A stretch of 64,000 nucleotides of DNA from CAYQXJ01 sp964421565. Lineage in GTDB: Bacteria; Planctomycetota; Brocadiia; SM23-32. Made by a program: the position numbers and the translations under genes. The stretch lies in the NCBI GenBank assembly GCA_964421565.1, contig CAYQXJ010000001.1, forward strand, positions 62,001 to 126,000. The letters run 5' to 3'. Shown in pieces: positions 9,559 through 17,966 of the stretch (positions are counted from its first letter, which is position 1; every line of letters starts with the position of its first letter). The notes under the pieces were generated by a model, which did no database searches, was not told where the DNA came from, and was given only the letters and a program-made list of their open reading frames with translations.

Positions 9559-10944
9559 GTGGTGAACTGCATACGCGTGGAACACGGCTGCCGACCGTTG
9601 GGCTACCTGCGCGCGCTCGCGGCTGAGCCCTATCCCGCTCTGCTGGAGAGCGCTCAGCGTGACGTCTCCTTCGGCCGCTGGTCGCTGCTGTGCTGGCGTC
9701 CGCACACGGTGCTGGTCTGCCGGGATGAGGGCGTCGAGGTCACGGATTGCCGCACGGGCCGCACGGCCCTGCACGCGGGGGATCCCTTCCGTGTGCTGGC
9801 GGGCGAGTTCGACCCCCATCGGATCGCCCCGCCGGAAGGCTTCGCGCTGCCGTTCGCCGGCGGGGCGGTGGGCTACTTCTCCTATGACCTGCGCCACCGC
9901 ATCGAGCGACTTCCTGACCGGTGCGAGCACGATGTGCCGACGCCCGATTACGCCTTCGGCCTCTACGATCGCGGACTGGTCTTCGACCACGCGCGGGGCG
10001 AGACGTGGTGGGTGGGGCCACGGGGATGTGACCCTGTACTGCCCGAGCCGGCAACAGAGGCGCCGGCGCCGGTGGAGCCGGTGAGGCTGGCTTCGAACTT
10101 CAGCCCCGCGCAATACATGGACGCTGTGCGGCGGGCGAAGGACTACATAGCGGCCGGCGACATCTTTCAGGTGAACCTGTCGCAGCGCTTCAGCGGGCCT
10201 TGTCCGAGCACTGGGCTGGAGGTCTACTCCCGACTGCGGCAGGTGAACCCGTCTCCCTTCGCCGCATACCTGGGCTGGCCCGGGCTGGAGGTCATATCTT
10301 CTTCCCCCGAGCGGTTCCTGCTGGTGGAGGGGGACCGTGTGACGACCCGTCCGATCAAGGGCACCCGCCCGCGTCGGCAGGGCGAAGTGGCGTTCAACCG
10401 CTGCATGCGCAAGCAGTTGCTCGAATCGCAGAAGGACCATGCCGAACTGACCATGATCGTGGACCTGGAGAGGAATGACCTCGGCCGCGTCTGCAGTTAC
10501 GGCTCCGTGCGCGTGGAAGAACACGCCGTGCTGGAGGCGTATCCTACCGTCTTCCACCTGGTGTCGACTGTGGGGGGCGAACTCTACCGGGCGGCGCACG
10601 ACGAGTTCTCGCTGGTGCGGGCTTCCTTTCCCGGGGGCTCAATCACGGGAGCGCCGAAGATCAGGGCGATGGAGATCATCGAGGAGTTGGAGCCCCATGC
10701 GCGCGGCGTCTACACCGGCGCCATCGGCTACGTCTCGTTCCACGGGCGAATGGACCTCAACATCGCCATCCGGACGCTCGTCCGCTCGCAGGGTATGGTC
10801 TACGCGCAGGTAGGGGGCGGCATCGTCGCGGACTCCGACCCGGCGCTCGAGCTGCAGGAAACCTTGCACAAGGGGCGGGCGCTGTTCGACGTGCTGAACG
10901 CCTGTAACTTCGATGAGATCATGGCCGAGGTGGCCGATGGGTGA
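9559..10944 (+). CDS. pabB: Aminodeoxychorismate synthase component I
   Basis: 461 aa chorismate-utilising enzyme, GTG start with GGAGAG 8 nt upstream. It makes 4-amino-4-deoxychorismate for folate synthesis, with ammonia from PabA. The motif PIKGTRPR carries the Lys that PabB uses, where TrpE has Ala (PIAGT), so PabB is preferred over anthranilate synthase. Other family motifs: SPERFLLVEG, DLERNDLGRVC and FPGGSITGAPKIRAME. The last codons overlap pabC by 8 nt. No pabA glutaminase is next to it, so the subunit must be encoded elsewhere. Confidence 0.88.
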   Translation: MVNCIRVEHGCRPLGYLRALAAEPYPALLESAQRDVSFGRWSLLCWRPHTVLVCRDEGVEVTDCRTGRTALHAGDPFRVLAGEFDPHRIAPPEGFALPFAGGAVGYFSYDLRHRIERLPDRCEHDVPTPDYAFGLYDRGLVFDHARGETWWVGPRGCDPVLPEPATEAPAPVEPVRLASNFSPAQYMDAVRRAKDYIAAGDIFQVNLSQRFSGPCPSTGLEVYSRLRQVNPSPFAAYLGWPGLEVISSSPERFLLVEGDRVTTRPIKGTRPRRQGEVAFNRCMRKQLLESQKDHAELTMIVDLERNDLGRVCSYGSVRVEEHAVLEAYPTVFHLVSTVGGELYRAAHDEFSLVRASFPGGSITGAPKIRAMEIIEELEPHARGVYTGAIGYVSFHGRMDLNIAIRTLVRSQGMVYAQVGGGIVADSDPALELQETLHKGRALFDVLNACNFDEIMAEVADG

Positions 10945-11815
10945 AGTGGTCTACCTGAACGGTGAGCTACTGCCGTGCGATCAGGCGCGCATCTCGCCCT
11001 TTGACCGCGGATTCCTCTACGGCGATGGTTTCTTCGAAACCACGCGCATCGTCCGGGGGGTGCCGGTCTTCCTCGGCAGACACCTGGCGCGCCTGTCGGC
11101 TGCCTGCCTCGTCGCGGGCTTCGGCACAGCCCCCGATGCGGCCGGACTCGGCGAGGAGTTGCGGGGCCTGGTGCGCGCGTGCGGGGTCGCGGACGGTTAC
11201 CTGCGGCTGACGGTTACGCGGGGCACCGGCCGCGCCCTGACGGAGCTTGCGACGGATGCGCCGACCATCTTCGCCGAGGCGCGGCCGATGGACCTGCCGG
11301 CCCTCGACGCCACCTCTCCGATCACCGTCGCTCGCGCGCGCTGGCACCCCTCCACCGATGCCCCGACGGCCCGGCACAAGAGCCTGAGCTACCAGGCGAA
11401 CCTGCTGAGCCTCGCCGAGGTGCGCTCAGCCGGGGCTGACGAAGCCTACTTCGTCAACTGCGAAGGAAACCTGTGCGAGGGCGCCATCAGCAACCTGTTC
11501 TTCGTCTCCAGGGGTGTGGTGCACACCCCATGCGTGGAATGCGCCCTGCTGCCGGGCGTGACGCGCCGAATCGCTCTCGACATCTGCCGGGACGCCGCTC
11601 TCGCCTGCGAGGAGGGCTTCTACCCGGAGGCTGCGCTGGCCGATGCCGAGGAGGTGTTCTGCACGAACTCGCTGCGGGGCATCATGCCCGTGGGAGCCAT
11701 CGCCGGGTTGGGACGCGGCTTCCAGTCCCCTGGCCCGGTGTGCGCACGGATACGAGCCGCCTACGCAGCGACCGTGCAGCGGCACGTTGAACAGCAAAGC
11801 CGCTGCGGCGGTTGA
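10937..11815 (+). CDS. pabC: Class IV aminotransferase, probable aminodeoxychorismate lyase
   Basis: 292 aa PLP enzyme. Motifs: VVYLNGELLPCDQARISP at the N-terminus, DRGFLYGDGFFETTR, the PLP lysine in RHKSLSYQANLL, EGNLCEGAISNLFFV and the C-terminal LRGIMPVGAIAG. Family members include PabC, D-amino acid and branched-chain aminotransferases. Translational overlap with pabB (ATGGGTGA) strongly favours 4-amino-4-deoxychorismate lyase, which releases p-aminobenzoate for folate. That is notable given the folate-dependent metVF genes just downstream. Confidence 0.83.
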   Translation: MGEVVYLNGELLPCDQARISPFDRGFLYGDGFFETTRIVRGVPVFLGRHLARLSAACLVAGFGTAPDAAGLGEELRGLVRACGVADGYLRLTVTRGTGRALTELATDAPTIFAEARPMDLPALDATSPITVARARWHPSTDAPTARHKSLSYQANLLSLAEVRSAGADEAYFVNCEGNLCEGAISNLFFVSRGVVHTPCVECALLPGVTRRIALDICRDAALACEEGFYPEAALADAEEVFCTNSLRGIMPVGAIAGLGRGFQSPGPVCARIRAAYAATVQRHVEQQSRCGG

Positions 11816-11841
11816 CACGGTATGCGCGGCGTCGGCATACT
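11812..11841 (+). promoter_or_regulatory. Candidate upstream promoter P1 of the hydrogenase operon
   Basis: TTGACA (11812-11817), 18-nt spacer, CATACT (11836-11841). The -35 is a perfect consensus and overlaps the pabC stop. By eye only. Confidence 0.35.
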
Positions 11842-11872
11842 CGTGCCTTCTGCGGGATGCTGCCCCTGCGCT

Positions 11873-11901
11873 TTGACAGCACTGCGGGCGTTGTGTAACA
11901 T
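11873..11901 (+). promoter_or_regulatory. Candidate promoter P2 of the hydrogenase operon
   Basis: TTGACA (11873-11878), exactly 17 nt, TAACAT (11896-11901). This is the best sigma70-like site in the window. It would start transcription near 11908, about 80 nt before the small-subunit ATG. Confidence 0.5.
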
Positions 11902-11923
11902 CGAACTTCTGGTAACGTTGCAT

Positions 11924-11936
11924 ATCACAATGTGAT
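11924..11936. promoter_or_regulatory. Perfect palindrome, candidate operator
   Basis: ATCACA-A-TGTGAT, two 6-bp arms around one base, centred about 22 nt after the predicted P2 start. The position suits a repressor. The half-sites resemble inverted CRP/FNR-family half-sites (TCACA/TGTGA) but the spacing is wrong for the usual TGTGA-N6-TCACA site. Confidence 0.35.
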
Positions 11937-11990
11937 GGTTCCCTGCGCCTCTCCGCGGCGCGACCCGCCGGTCTCTGAGGGAGAAACGAG

Positions 11991-12842
11991 ATGGCCTGTG
12001 CGGAAGTAAACGTCGTGTGGCTTCAAGCGGGCGGCTGCACGGGGTGCTCGGTGTCCCTGCTGAACTCAGCCCGCCCGACCGTCCGTAACCTGCTGATCGA
12101 CCAGTTGGTGCCGGGCACGCACATCAGCCTTAAGTACCACCCTACCGTCATGGCCGGCCAGGGCGAAGCGGCCCTCGAAGTGCTCGACGAACTGCCGGGG
12201 GCGGGGTTTCTACTCGCCCTGGAAGGTTCGCTGCCCAAGGAGGGGTTCTGTGAGATCGGACGTAAAGGGGGCAAGCCGCTCAGCGCCATGCAGGAGTTCC
12301 TGCGACTGGCGCCGAAGGCGGCTGCGGTGCTGGCGGTGGGCACGTGCTCTTCGTTCGGCGGCATTCCGAGCGGGGCGCCGAACCCCGGGGGCTACCGCGC
12401 GGCGCAGGAGGTCCTCGATGAGCACGGAATCGACACCCCCGTCATCAATGTGCCCGGCTGCCCGCCGCATCCGGATTGGATAAGTACCACGCTGCTGGAG
12501 ATTCTGGCAGCGGGGGGGCCGCAGGATGTCGCCCTGGATCCACTGCGCCGACCGCTCTCCATCTACGGCCAACTGATCCACGAGAACTGCCCTCGCCGCT
12601 CCTACTACGACGAGGGTAAGTTTGCCGAGAAGCCGGGCGACCCGGAGTGCCTGCACAAGGTCGGTTGCAAGGGCCCCATAACCTACGCCGACTGTCCGCT
12701 GCGCGAATGGAACGGGCACGTCAACTGGTGTGTCAAAGCTGGTGGGCCCTGCCAGGGCTGCACACAGCCGGAGTTCATCGACCAGGCGACACCGCTCTAC
12801 GTCGAGCTGGAAGAGGACCGCCTGCCGAAGATCGGCGAATAG
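11991..12842 (+). CDS. [NiFe] hydrogenase small subunit, cytoplasmic type
   Basis: 283 aa electron-transfer subunit with three Fe-S clusters. Proximal ligands: C16 and C19 (GGCTGCSVSLL), the Cys of GTCSSFGG and of PGCPPHP. Distal ligands: His and Cys of IHENC, and the two Cys of PECLHKVGC, six apart as in Desulfovibrio. Medial ligands: YADC and PCQGC after WNGHVNWCVKAGG. The pattern is of group 1/2 uptake hydrogenases and lacks the extra proximal Cys of O2-tolerant forms. No twin-arginine signal or C-terminal membrane anchor is present, so it should stay in the cytoplasm. First gene of the operon. Confidence 0.92.
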   Translation: MACAEVNVVWLQAGGCTGCSVSLLNSARPTVRNLLIDQLVPGTHISLKYHPTVMAGQGEAALEVLDELPGAGFLLALEGSLPKEGFCEIGRKGGKPLSAMQEFLRLAPKAAAVLAVGTCSSFGGIPSGAPNPGGYRAAQEVLDEHGIDTPVINVPGCPPHPDWISTTLLEILAAGGPQDVALDPLRRPLSIYGQLIHENCPRRSYYDEGKFAEKPGDPECLHKVGCKGPITYADCPLREWNGHVNWCVKAGGPCQGCTQPEFIDQATPLYVELEEDRLPKIGE

Positions 12843-12857
12843 CATCGAGGGCTGAGG

Positions 12858-14390
12858 ATGAGCAAGAGCAAGATCACGATAGACCCCGTCACCCGCATAG
12901 AAGGCCACCTGGGCGTCGAGGTCGAGCAGCAGGACGGGCTGATTACCGAAGCGCGATGCAGCGGCACTATGGCCCGAGGACTGGAGCTGGTCTTCCGCGG
13001 GCGCGACCCACGCGATATCCCCGTTCTGTCCCAGCGCATCTGCGGCGTCTGCCCCCAGGCGCATGCCACGGCAAGCGCCATGGCCATGGACGAGGCATTC
13101 GCGGTGAGGGACCAGTTGCCCGAGAACGGCATTCTGCTGCGCGACATCATGCTCGCGGCGAACTTCCTGCAGTCCCACGTGCTGCACTTCTACCATCTGG
13201 CCGCGCTCGACTACGTGGACGTGACGGCCGTGGCCGACTATGACGGTGACGACGCCGACCTGAACGCCGTGAAGGATTTCATCGGCCGCGGCGCCCTGGC
13301 GCCGTTCGTCCCTCGCTACGAGGGCGACTACCGACTGAGCCGCGAACAGAACATCGAAGCCGTCAGGCATTACCTCGGCGCGCTGCGCGTGCGGAAGAAC
13401 TGCCACGAGATGCTCGCGCTGTTCGGGGGCAAGATGCCCCACCAGTGCACTGTCAACGTGGGTGGCGTTACTACCCAGGTGACAGCCGACAAGGTCGCTG
13501 CCGCTCTCTCCTACGTGCGAGAGATTGCGGACTTCGTGAAAACGTGCTATCTGCCGGACATCCTTATGCTCGCCGAAGCCTACCCCGACGGCTTCGAGCA
13601 GGGCCAGGGATGCGGGCGTTACCTCTCCTACGGCATGTTCGCTCGGACCGGCCTCTACGCGGCGGGCCTGGTGGACGAGGGCGGCGCACTGCACGAGCTG
13701 GACCCGTCGGCCATCGCCGAGGATGTCAAACACTCCTGGTATGCTGACGACGCCGGAGCGCTCCACCCCTCAGAAGGCACAACCGAACCCGTTCCGGGCA
13801 AAGAGGGGGCATACTCCTGGCTGAAGGCCCCGCGCTATGACGGTCAGCCCTGCGAAGTCGGGCCGGCCGCCCGCGCCATGGTCGCGTGCATGGGCAAGGG
13901 CGGTATGGTCAAAGATGCCGTGGAGGCGCTCTGCTCCCGGGCCGGATTGGCGGCCGGAGCGCTCAACTCCACGCTCGGTCGCCATGCCGCGCGGGCGCTG
14001 GAGACGGACATCATCGCGCACATGATGCAGGACTGGCTGCTCGAACTGCAGCCGGGACAGCCCTGCGTGCTGAAAGTTCAGGTGCCGCAGGAGGGCGACG
14101 GCGCCGGGCTGACCGACGCTCCGCGCGGCGCTCTGGGCCATTGGGTTGTCATCCGTGACGCCAAGGTGGCGAACTACCAGGCAGTAGTGCCGACGACCTG
14201 GAACGGTTCTCCGCGCGACGCGGCCGGCGTGCCCGGCCCGATCGAACAGGCGTTGGAGGGCCAGAGCATCGCGGACCTGGACAACCCGTTCGAGATCGTT
14301 CGCACGATCCGGTCCTTCGATCCGTGCCTGGCCTGCTCTGTGCACCTGGCCCGGCGAAGGCGAAACGTTAAGATTGAGCTCTCCGTGTAA
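12858..14390 (+). CDS. [NiFe] hydrogenase large subunit
   Basis: 510 aa catalytic subunit. The four Ni-Fe cysteines are in RICGVCPQAHAT (N-terminal) and DPCLACSVH (C-terminal). It carries a further 14 residues after the final His (LARRRRNVKIELSV), the peptide removed by a maturation protease once Ni is inserted. The substitution pattern (EGHLGVEVE; YSWLKAPRYDG; DPCLAC) is of group 1-like uptake enzymes, not of F420- or Mvh-type group 3. It follows the small subunit by 15 nt. No cytochrome b subunit is encoded nearby, so electrons probably go to a soluble partner. Confidence 0.94.
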   Translation: MSKSKITIDPVTRIEGHLGVEVEQQDGLITEARCSGTMARGLELVFRGRDPRDIPVLSQRICGVCPQAHATASAMAMDEAFAVRDQLPENGILLRDIMLAANFLQSHVLHFYHLAALDYVDVTAVADYDGDDADLNAVKDFIGRGALAPFVPRYEGDYRLSREQNIEAVRHYLGALRVRKNCHEMLALFGGKMPHQCTVNVGGVTTQVTADKVAAALSYVREIADFVKTCYLPDILMLAEAYPDGFEQGQGCGRYLSYGMFARTGLYAAGLVDEGGALHELDPSAIAEDVKHSWYADDAGALHPSEGTTEPVPGKEGAYSWLKAPRYDGQPCEVGPAARAMVACMGKGGMVKDAVEALCSRAGLAAGALNSTLGRHAARALETDIIAHMMQDWLLELQPGQPCVLKVQVPQEGDGAGLTDAPRGALGHWVVIRDAKVANYQAVVPTTWNGSPRDAAGVPGPIEQALEGQSIADLDNPFEIVRTIRSFDPCLACSVHLARRRRNVKIELSV

Positions 14391-14407
14391 GGAGCAGTGT
14401 CCGTCGC

Positions 14408-14911
14408 ATGCAGATGGCAGATTCGACGATCGCGACAGTAGGTGTGATCGGCATCGGCAACCGGCTGATGAAGGACGAGGGCCTCGGTGTGGAGGCCTTG
14501 CGGCGCCTGCGGGGGCGCTCCCTGCAGGGAGCCGAGCTGATCGACGGCGGCACCGATCCATGGAGCGCGCTGGAGGCCGCCGCCGGGTGCGGTTCGCTGG
14601 TGGTGGTTGATGCGGTTCTCGGAGGCGAGCCTGCCGGAACGATCTACAGGCTCAGCCTGGAGGAGGTCGAAGGTGACGGAGCGGTCATGTCATTGCACGG
14701 CATCACGCTCTACCACCTGGTGCAGTATGAGCGCCTGCTCGGCAACACGTTCGGCGAGGTGCGCGTGGTGGGCATGGAGCCCGCTGCTGTCGAGCCGGGC
14801 ATCGGCCTGTCCGACGTCTGCGCCGAGCGGATGGACGGTTTCCTCGAAGCGATTGAGGAAGAGATAGACAAAGTCAAAGACCGCCTTTGCGCGGGGCAAG
14901 GAGGGTCCTGA
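14408..14911 (+). CDS. Hydrogenase maturation endopeptidase (HyaD/HybD family)
   Basis: 167 aa. It cleaves the C-terminal tail of the large subunit after Ni loading. Family motifs: GIGNRLMKDEGLGVEAL (usually GxGNxLxxDDGxG; Glu in KDE is the likely metal-sensing acid), IDGGTDPW and VVVDAV, then SLHGITLYHLV with the conserved His. It lies 17 nt after the large-subunit gene and abuts metV with zero gap (TGA then ATG), so its expression is tied to both hydrogenase and metV. Confidence 0.88.
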   Translation: MQMADSTIATVGVIGIGNRLMKDEGLGVEALRRLRGRSLQGAELIDGGTDPWSALEAAAGCGSLVVVDAVLGGEPAGTIYRLSLEEVEGDGAVMSLHGITLYHLVQYERLLGNTFGEVRVVGMEPAAVEPGIGLSDVCAERMDGFLEAIEEEIDKVKDRLCAGQGGS

Positions 14912-15607
14912 ATGCTCGTTACCGAACTCAAACCCGGCGACGAAATCCTGCAGGAGGTCGAGAGCGACAGCCGCATCTTCCTGCTCGGCTGCAACGGGTG
15001 TGCCCAGGCCTGTGAGACCGGCGGAGCGGAGAAACTGCCGGCCCTTCAGCAGTTGCTGGAGGAGGCCGGCAAGACGATCACCGGCAGCACGGCGATCGAC
15101 TTCCTGTGCGACAAGTCGCTCGTGCGCTCCCGGTTGCGGCCTTTCGCCGACGAGGTCATCTCCAGTGACTGTGTGCTGGTGGCCACCTGCGGCGTAGGCG
15201 TGCAGTGCGTGGCCGACTCGGTGCTGAAACGCTGCCGCCCGGCATGCAACACCATCAACCTGGGCGGTTCGCGCGGCACGTGGGATTCCAGCGAGCGCTG
15301 CGCCGAATGCGGCGACTGCCTGCTGGATAAGACGGGCGGCATCTGCCCGATCACGAACTGCTCGAAGCAGATGGTCAACGGCCCGTGCGGCGGCACTACG
15401 CCAGACGGCAAATGCGAGGTAGACCGCCAGCGCCCCTGCGGATGGCATGCCATATACCAGCGACTGAAGGACCTGGAGGCGCTCGAGCAGATGAAGCAGA
15501 TCGTGGAGCCGAAGAAGTACGGCCTCTACATGCCCTCGTACGACATACGCACCAGCCGCTACTGGGCGGCCGACGTCCCCGCAGAGGAGGGAGCCGAAGA
15601 TGAGTAA
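14912..15607 (+). CDS. metV: Methylenetetrahydrofolate reductase partner MetV (MTHFR_C domain)
   Basis: 231 aa Cys-rich protein. N-terminal cysteine set CNGCAQAC, middle ones in ATCGVGVQCVAD, and a C-terminal cluster region CAECGDCLLDKTGGICPITNC-like (about residues 130-150), then NGPCGGTTPDGKCEVD, which is the signature of the MTHFR C-terminal family. In acetogens MetV binds Fe-S clusters and Zn and passes electrons to the FAD of MetF. Here it sits between the hydrogenase protease (0-nt gap) and metF (8-nt overlap), so it is positioned as the electron bridge. Confidence 0.87.
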   Translation: MLVTELKPGDEILQEVESDSRIFLLGCNGCAQACETGGAEKLPALQQLLEEAGKTITGSTAIDFLCDKSLVRSRLRPFADEVISSDCVLVATCGVGVQCVADSVLKRCRPACNTINLGGSRGTWDSSERCAECGDCLLDKTGGICPITNCSKQMVNGPCGGTTPDGKCEVDRQRPCGWHAIYQRLKDLEALEQMKQIVEPKKYGLYMPSYDIRTSRYWAADVPAEEGAEDE

Positions 15608-16481
15608 CTTCTCCGATGCACTGGCCTCAGGCGAATTCGTCGTCACCGGCGAGATCGGCCCCCCCAAGGGCACCAACGTGGAGACATGCCTCGAAGACGC
15701 CGAACACCTGCGCGGCAAGGTTGCCGCCATCAACGTGACCGACATCCAGAGCGCCGTGATGCGCTTCGGCGGTCTGGCCACCTGCAAGATGCTGGTTGAC
15801 CGCGACCTGGAGCCCATATTCCAGATGGTCTGCCGTGACCGCAACCGCCTGGCCCTCCAAAGCGACCTGCTCAGCGCCTACGTGCTCGGTATCCGCAACG
15901 TGCTCTGCCTGACCGGCGACCACAACTCCCTGGGCGACCACCCGGACTCCAAGCCCGTCTTCGACCTCGAAGCCGTGGGCCTGCTGCAGTGCGTGGAGAC
16001 CCTGATGGACGGGCACGATATGAGCGGCAACGAACTGGACGGCGCGCCGCAGTTCTTCGCAGGCGCCGTTGTGACACCCGGCGCGGACCCGGTCGAGCCG
16101 CAGATCATGCGTATGGAGAAGAAGATCGAAGCCGGGGCGAAGTACTTCCAGACACAGGCTGTCTACGATGTCGAGCAGTTCGCCGAGTTCATGGACCAGG
16201 TCAGGGGTTTCGGCGTGCCCGTGCTCTGCGGCATCGTGCTGCTGAAATCGGTCGGCATGGCGCGGTTCATGAACGCCAACGTCAGCGGCGTCGACGTGCC
16301 CGACAGCCTCATCGCGCGGCTGAAGAAAGACAAACAGAAGACCAAGAGCGGCGAGACGGCGGTCGAGATCGCGGTTGAGACCATCGACGCCGTCAAAGAC
16401 ATCTGCCAGGGCGTCCACATCATGCCGCTCGGGTGGGACCACCTGGTGCCCGAGATCATCGCCTGCGCCGGGCTGAACTGA
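15600..16481 (+). CDS. metF: 5,10-methylenetetrahydrofolate reductase
   Basis: 293 aa FAD-dependent TIM barrel reducing methylene-THF to methyl-THF, for methionine synthesis or the Wood-Ljungdahl methyl branch. Motifs: VTGEIGPPKGTN (catalytic Glu), INVTDIQSAVMR, LCLTGDHNSLGDHP (FAD loop) and KYFQTQAVYD. The start ATG lies inside the metV stop region (8-nt overlap), so MetV and MetF are probably made in equal amounts and act as a complex. Length is close to bacterial MetF without the eukaryotic regulatory domain. Confidence 0.92.
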   Translation: MSNFSDALASGEFVVTGEIGPPKGTNVETCLEDAEHLRGKVAAINVTDIQSAVMRFGGLATCKMLVDRDLEPIFQMVCRDRNRLALQSDLLSAYVLGIRNVLCLTGDHNSLGDHPDSKPVFDLEAVGLLQCVETLMDGHDMSGNELDGAPQFFAGAVVTPGADPVEPQIMRMEKKIEAGAKYFQTQAVYDVEQFAEFMDQVRGFGVPVLCGIVLLKSVGMARFMNANVSGVDVPDSLIARLKKDKQKTKSGETAVEIAVETIDAVKDICQGVHIMPLGWDHLVPEIIACAGLN

Positions 16482-16514
16482 ACCTCAACACCGCGCGAGC
16501 GCGCGAGGCCGACC

Positions 16515-16760
16515 ATGGAAGATGTCGGCGAGAACGGGTCGAGTGAAGCGGTCGCAGCCGTGTTCACTACCCACCGGCCCGAGCTGCTCGCAGTGGCCCG
16601 CAACGTTCTCGGAGACGCCGGAATCCGGCACGTCGTCGAGGGCGAATCGGTGGCGGCGCTGGGCATTCCCGTCGACGGCATGCCCCTGATGCACATCCAC
16701 GTAGCTGAGTCCGACTGCGCCGAGGCCCGCCGCGTCCTAAAAGAGGCCGGCTTGCAGTAG
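16515..16760 (+). CDS. Small DUF2007-type (putative signal-transducing) protein
   Basis: 81 aa. Residues 15-78 (AVFTTHRPELLAVARNVL; EGESVAALGIPVDGMPLMHIHVAESD; EARRVLKEAGL) match the ferredoxin-like fold of DUF2007, which resembles PII-type domains; its function is unknown. It is the last gene of the hydrogenase-metVF operon, 33 nt after metF, and converges on uspA. It could be a regulator of the operon, but only position suggests that. Confidence 0.6.
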   Translation: MEDVGENGSSEAVAAVFTTHRPELLAVARNVLGDAGIRHVVEGESVAALGIPVDGMPLMHIHVAESDCAEARRVLKEAGLQ

Positions 16761-16771
16761 CGATCAGCGCT

Positions 16772-17242
16772 CTACGGCATCTCGAATTTGCTCTCGGGGT
16801 GGCGTATGCTCAAAACCGGGCAGGGCGCCTTGCGCACGACCTTCTCCGCCACGCTGCCGATGATGATGTGGCTCAGGCCCGTGCGGCCGTGAGTGCCCAT
16901 GACGATCATGTCCGTCTCGGTCTCCTTGGCATAACCGATGATTTCCACGAAGGCCGTCCCCGTGCGTAGTTCACCCTCGACCTTCGGCCACTTGCCGCGG
17001 CAGCGTTCGACCAGCTCCTGCAGGCCCTCCCGCGCACCCTCCTCGATCTGTTCCAGGGGCAGGCTCAGGTCCGGCACGCCCGCCATCGCGTAGGAGGGCA
17101 AGAACGGCACTTCGACCACGTGCAAGAGCGTAAGCTGCGCATCGAACTGCCGCGCCAGGTCGATGGCGTAGCGCAGGGCGTACTCGGAGCTCTCCGAGAA
17201 ATCAACCGGGCAGAGGATCTTCCCTATTTCAACATCTTCCAT
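16772..17242 (-). CDS. Universal stress protein, UspA family
   Basis: 156 aa alpha/beta protein, ATP-binding class. N-terminus ILCPVDFSESSEYALRYAIDLAR and C-terminal nucleotide motif GTHGRTGLSHIIIGSVAE (G-2x-G-9x-GS). AAAGGAA precedes the ATG. It converges with the hydrogenase operon; redox or starvation control would be typical but is not shown. Confidence 0.88.
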   Translation of the reverse strand: MEDVEIGKILCPVDFSESSEYALRYAIDLARQFDAQLTLLHVVEVPFLPSYAMAGVPDLSLPLEQIEEGAREGLQELVERCRGKWPKVEGELRTGTAFVEIIGYAKETETDMIVMGTHGRTGLSHIIIGSVAEKVVRKAPCPVLSIRHPESKFEMP

Positions 17243-17279
17243 TCGGCATTCCTTTCATGGGGCGGTTGTTGTCTGCGCA

Positions 17280-17966
17280 TCATCCACCGGGCTGCATCCT
17301 CTCCTCAGGTGCTGTCAGCCGGTGGTAGCGCGGCATCAGTTCCATGGGGTCCACTGCGCCCCCCTCGGCCAGCTCACGCGTGCCCAGCCGGCAGACGGCT
17401 TCGGCGCGAGCGACGCCGCACTCGGGCGGGGCGACGGTGAAGCTTGCGAAACAGTCGGGGTATTCGACGACACCGCTGCCGAAGACCACCGTGTCGCCGG
17501 GCAGCATCCGGGCCAGCTCGTGCGGCTCCAGCAGCAGCACCCCCGTCGTGTCGTGCCAGCCGTCCTCTACCCATTCGAAGATTGTTCCATAAACGTGCCC
17601 TCTGCGGGCGTCCTGAACCGGGCAGGCGTGCGCCGCTTCGCCGAGGTCGCTCGCCCTTACGTTCTGGACCTTGACCTGCAAGGTGGGCACGCCGACGGCC
17701 TGCCAGCCCAGGGCATAGGCCAGCGTCTTGGCGCAGGTCACACCGATGCGCAAGCCGGTGAACGAGCCCGGTCCCCGGCTGACGGCGACAGCGTCGACGT
17801 CGCGCTTGCTCAGGGCTGCCTCGCCGAGGACGCTGTCCACGGCGACCATCACATCCCGCGCGTGGCGCGAACCTTCCGGAAAGAGGTGTGCGGCCAGCAC
17901 GTCCTCGTCTGCGGCGACGGCGACGCTGCCGATGGGACCGCTTGTTTCGATGCCCAGAACGATCAC
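17280..17966 (-). CDS. tsaB: tRNA threonylcarbamoyladenosine biosynthesis protein TsaB
   Basis: 228 aa ASKHA-fold protein that acts with TsaD and TsaE to make t6A on ANN-decoding tRNAs. Motifs: VLGIETSGPIGSVAV at the start, SRGPGSFTGLRIGVTCAKTLAYAL and GVPTLQV. The start is GTG 17966, whose GTGA overlaps the stop of the upstream lipoprotein gene. Translation further upstream in this frame is meaningless sequence antisense-like to that gene, so the longer open frame is not used. Confidence 0.9.
   Translation of the reverse strand: MIVLGIETSGPIGSVAVAADEDVLAAHLFPEGSRHARDVMVAVDSVLGEAALSKRDVDAVAVSRGPGSFTGLRIGVTCAKTLAYALGWQAVGVPTLQVKVQNVRASDLGEAAHACPVQDARRGHVYGTIFEWVEDGWHDTTGVLLLEPHELARMLPGDTVVFGSGVVEYPDCFASFTVAPPECGVARAEAVCRLGTRELAEGGAVDPMELMPRYHRLTAPEERMQPGG

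Noticed and set aside
12858..14390. Hydrogenase as F420-reducing or Mvh-type (group 3)
   Set aside because: Motifs DPCLACSVH and GGCTGC, with a standard three-cluster small subunit, fit group 1/2; no mvhD, hdr or frhB gene is near.
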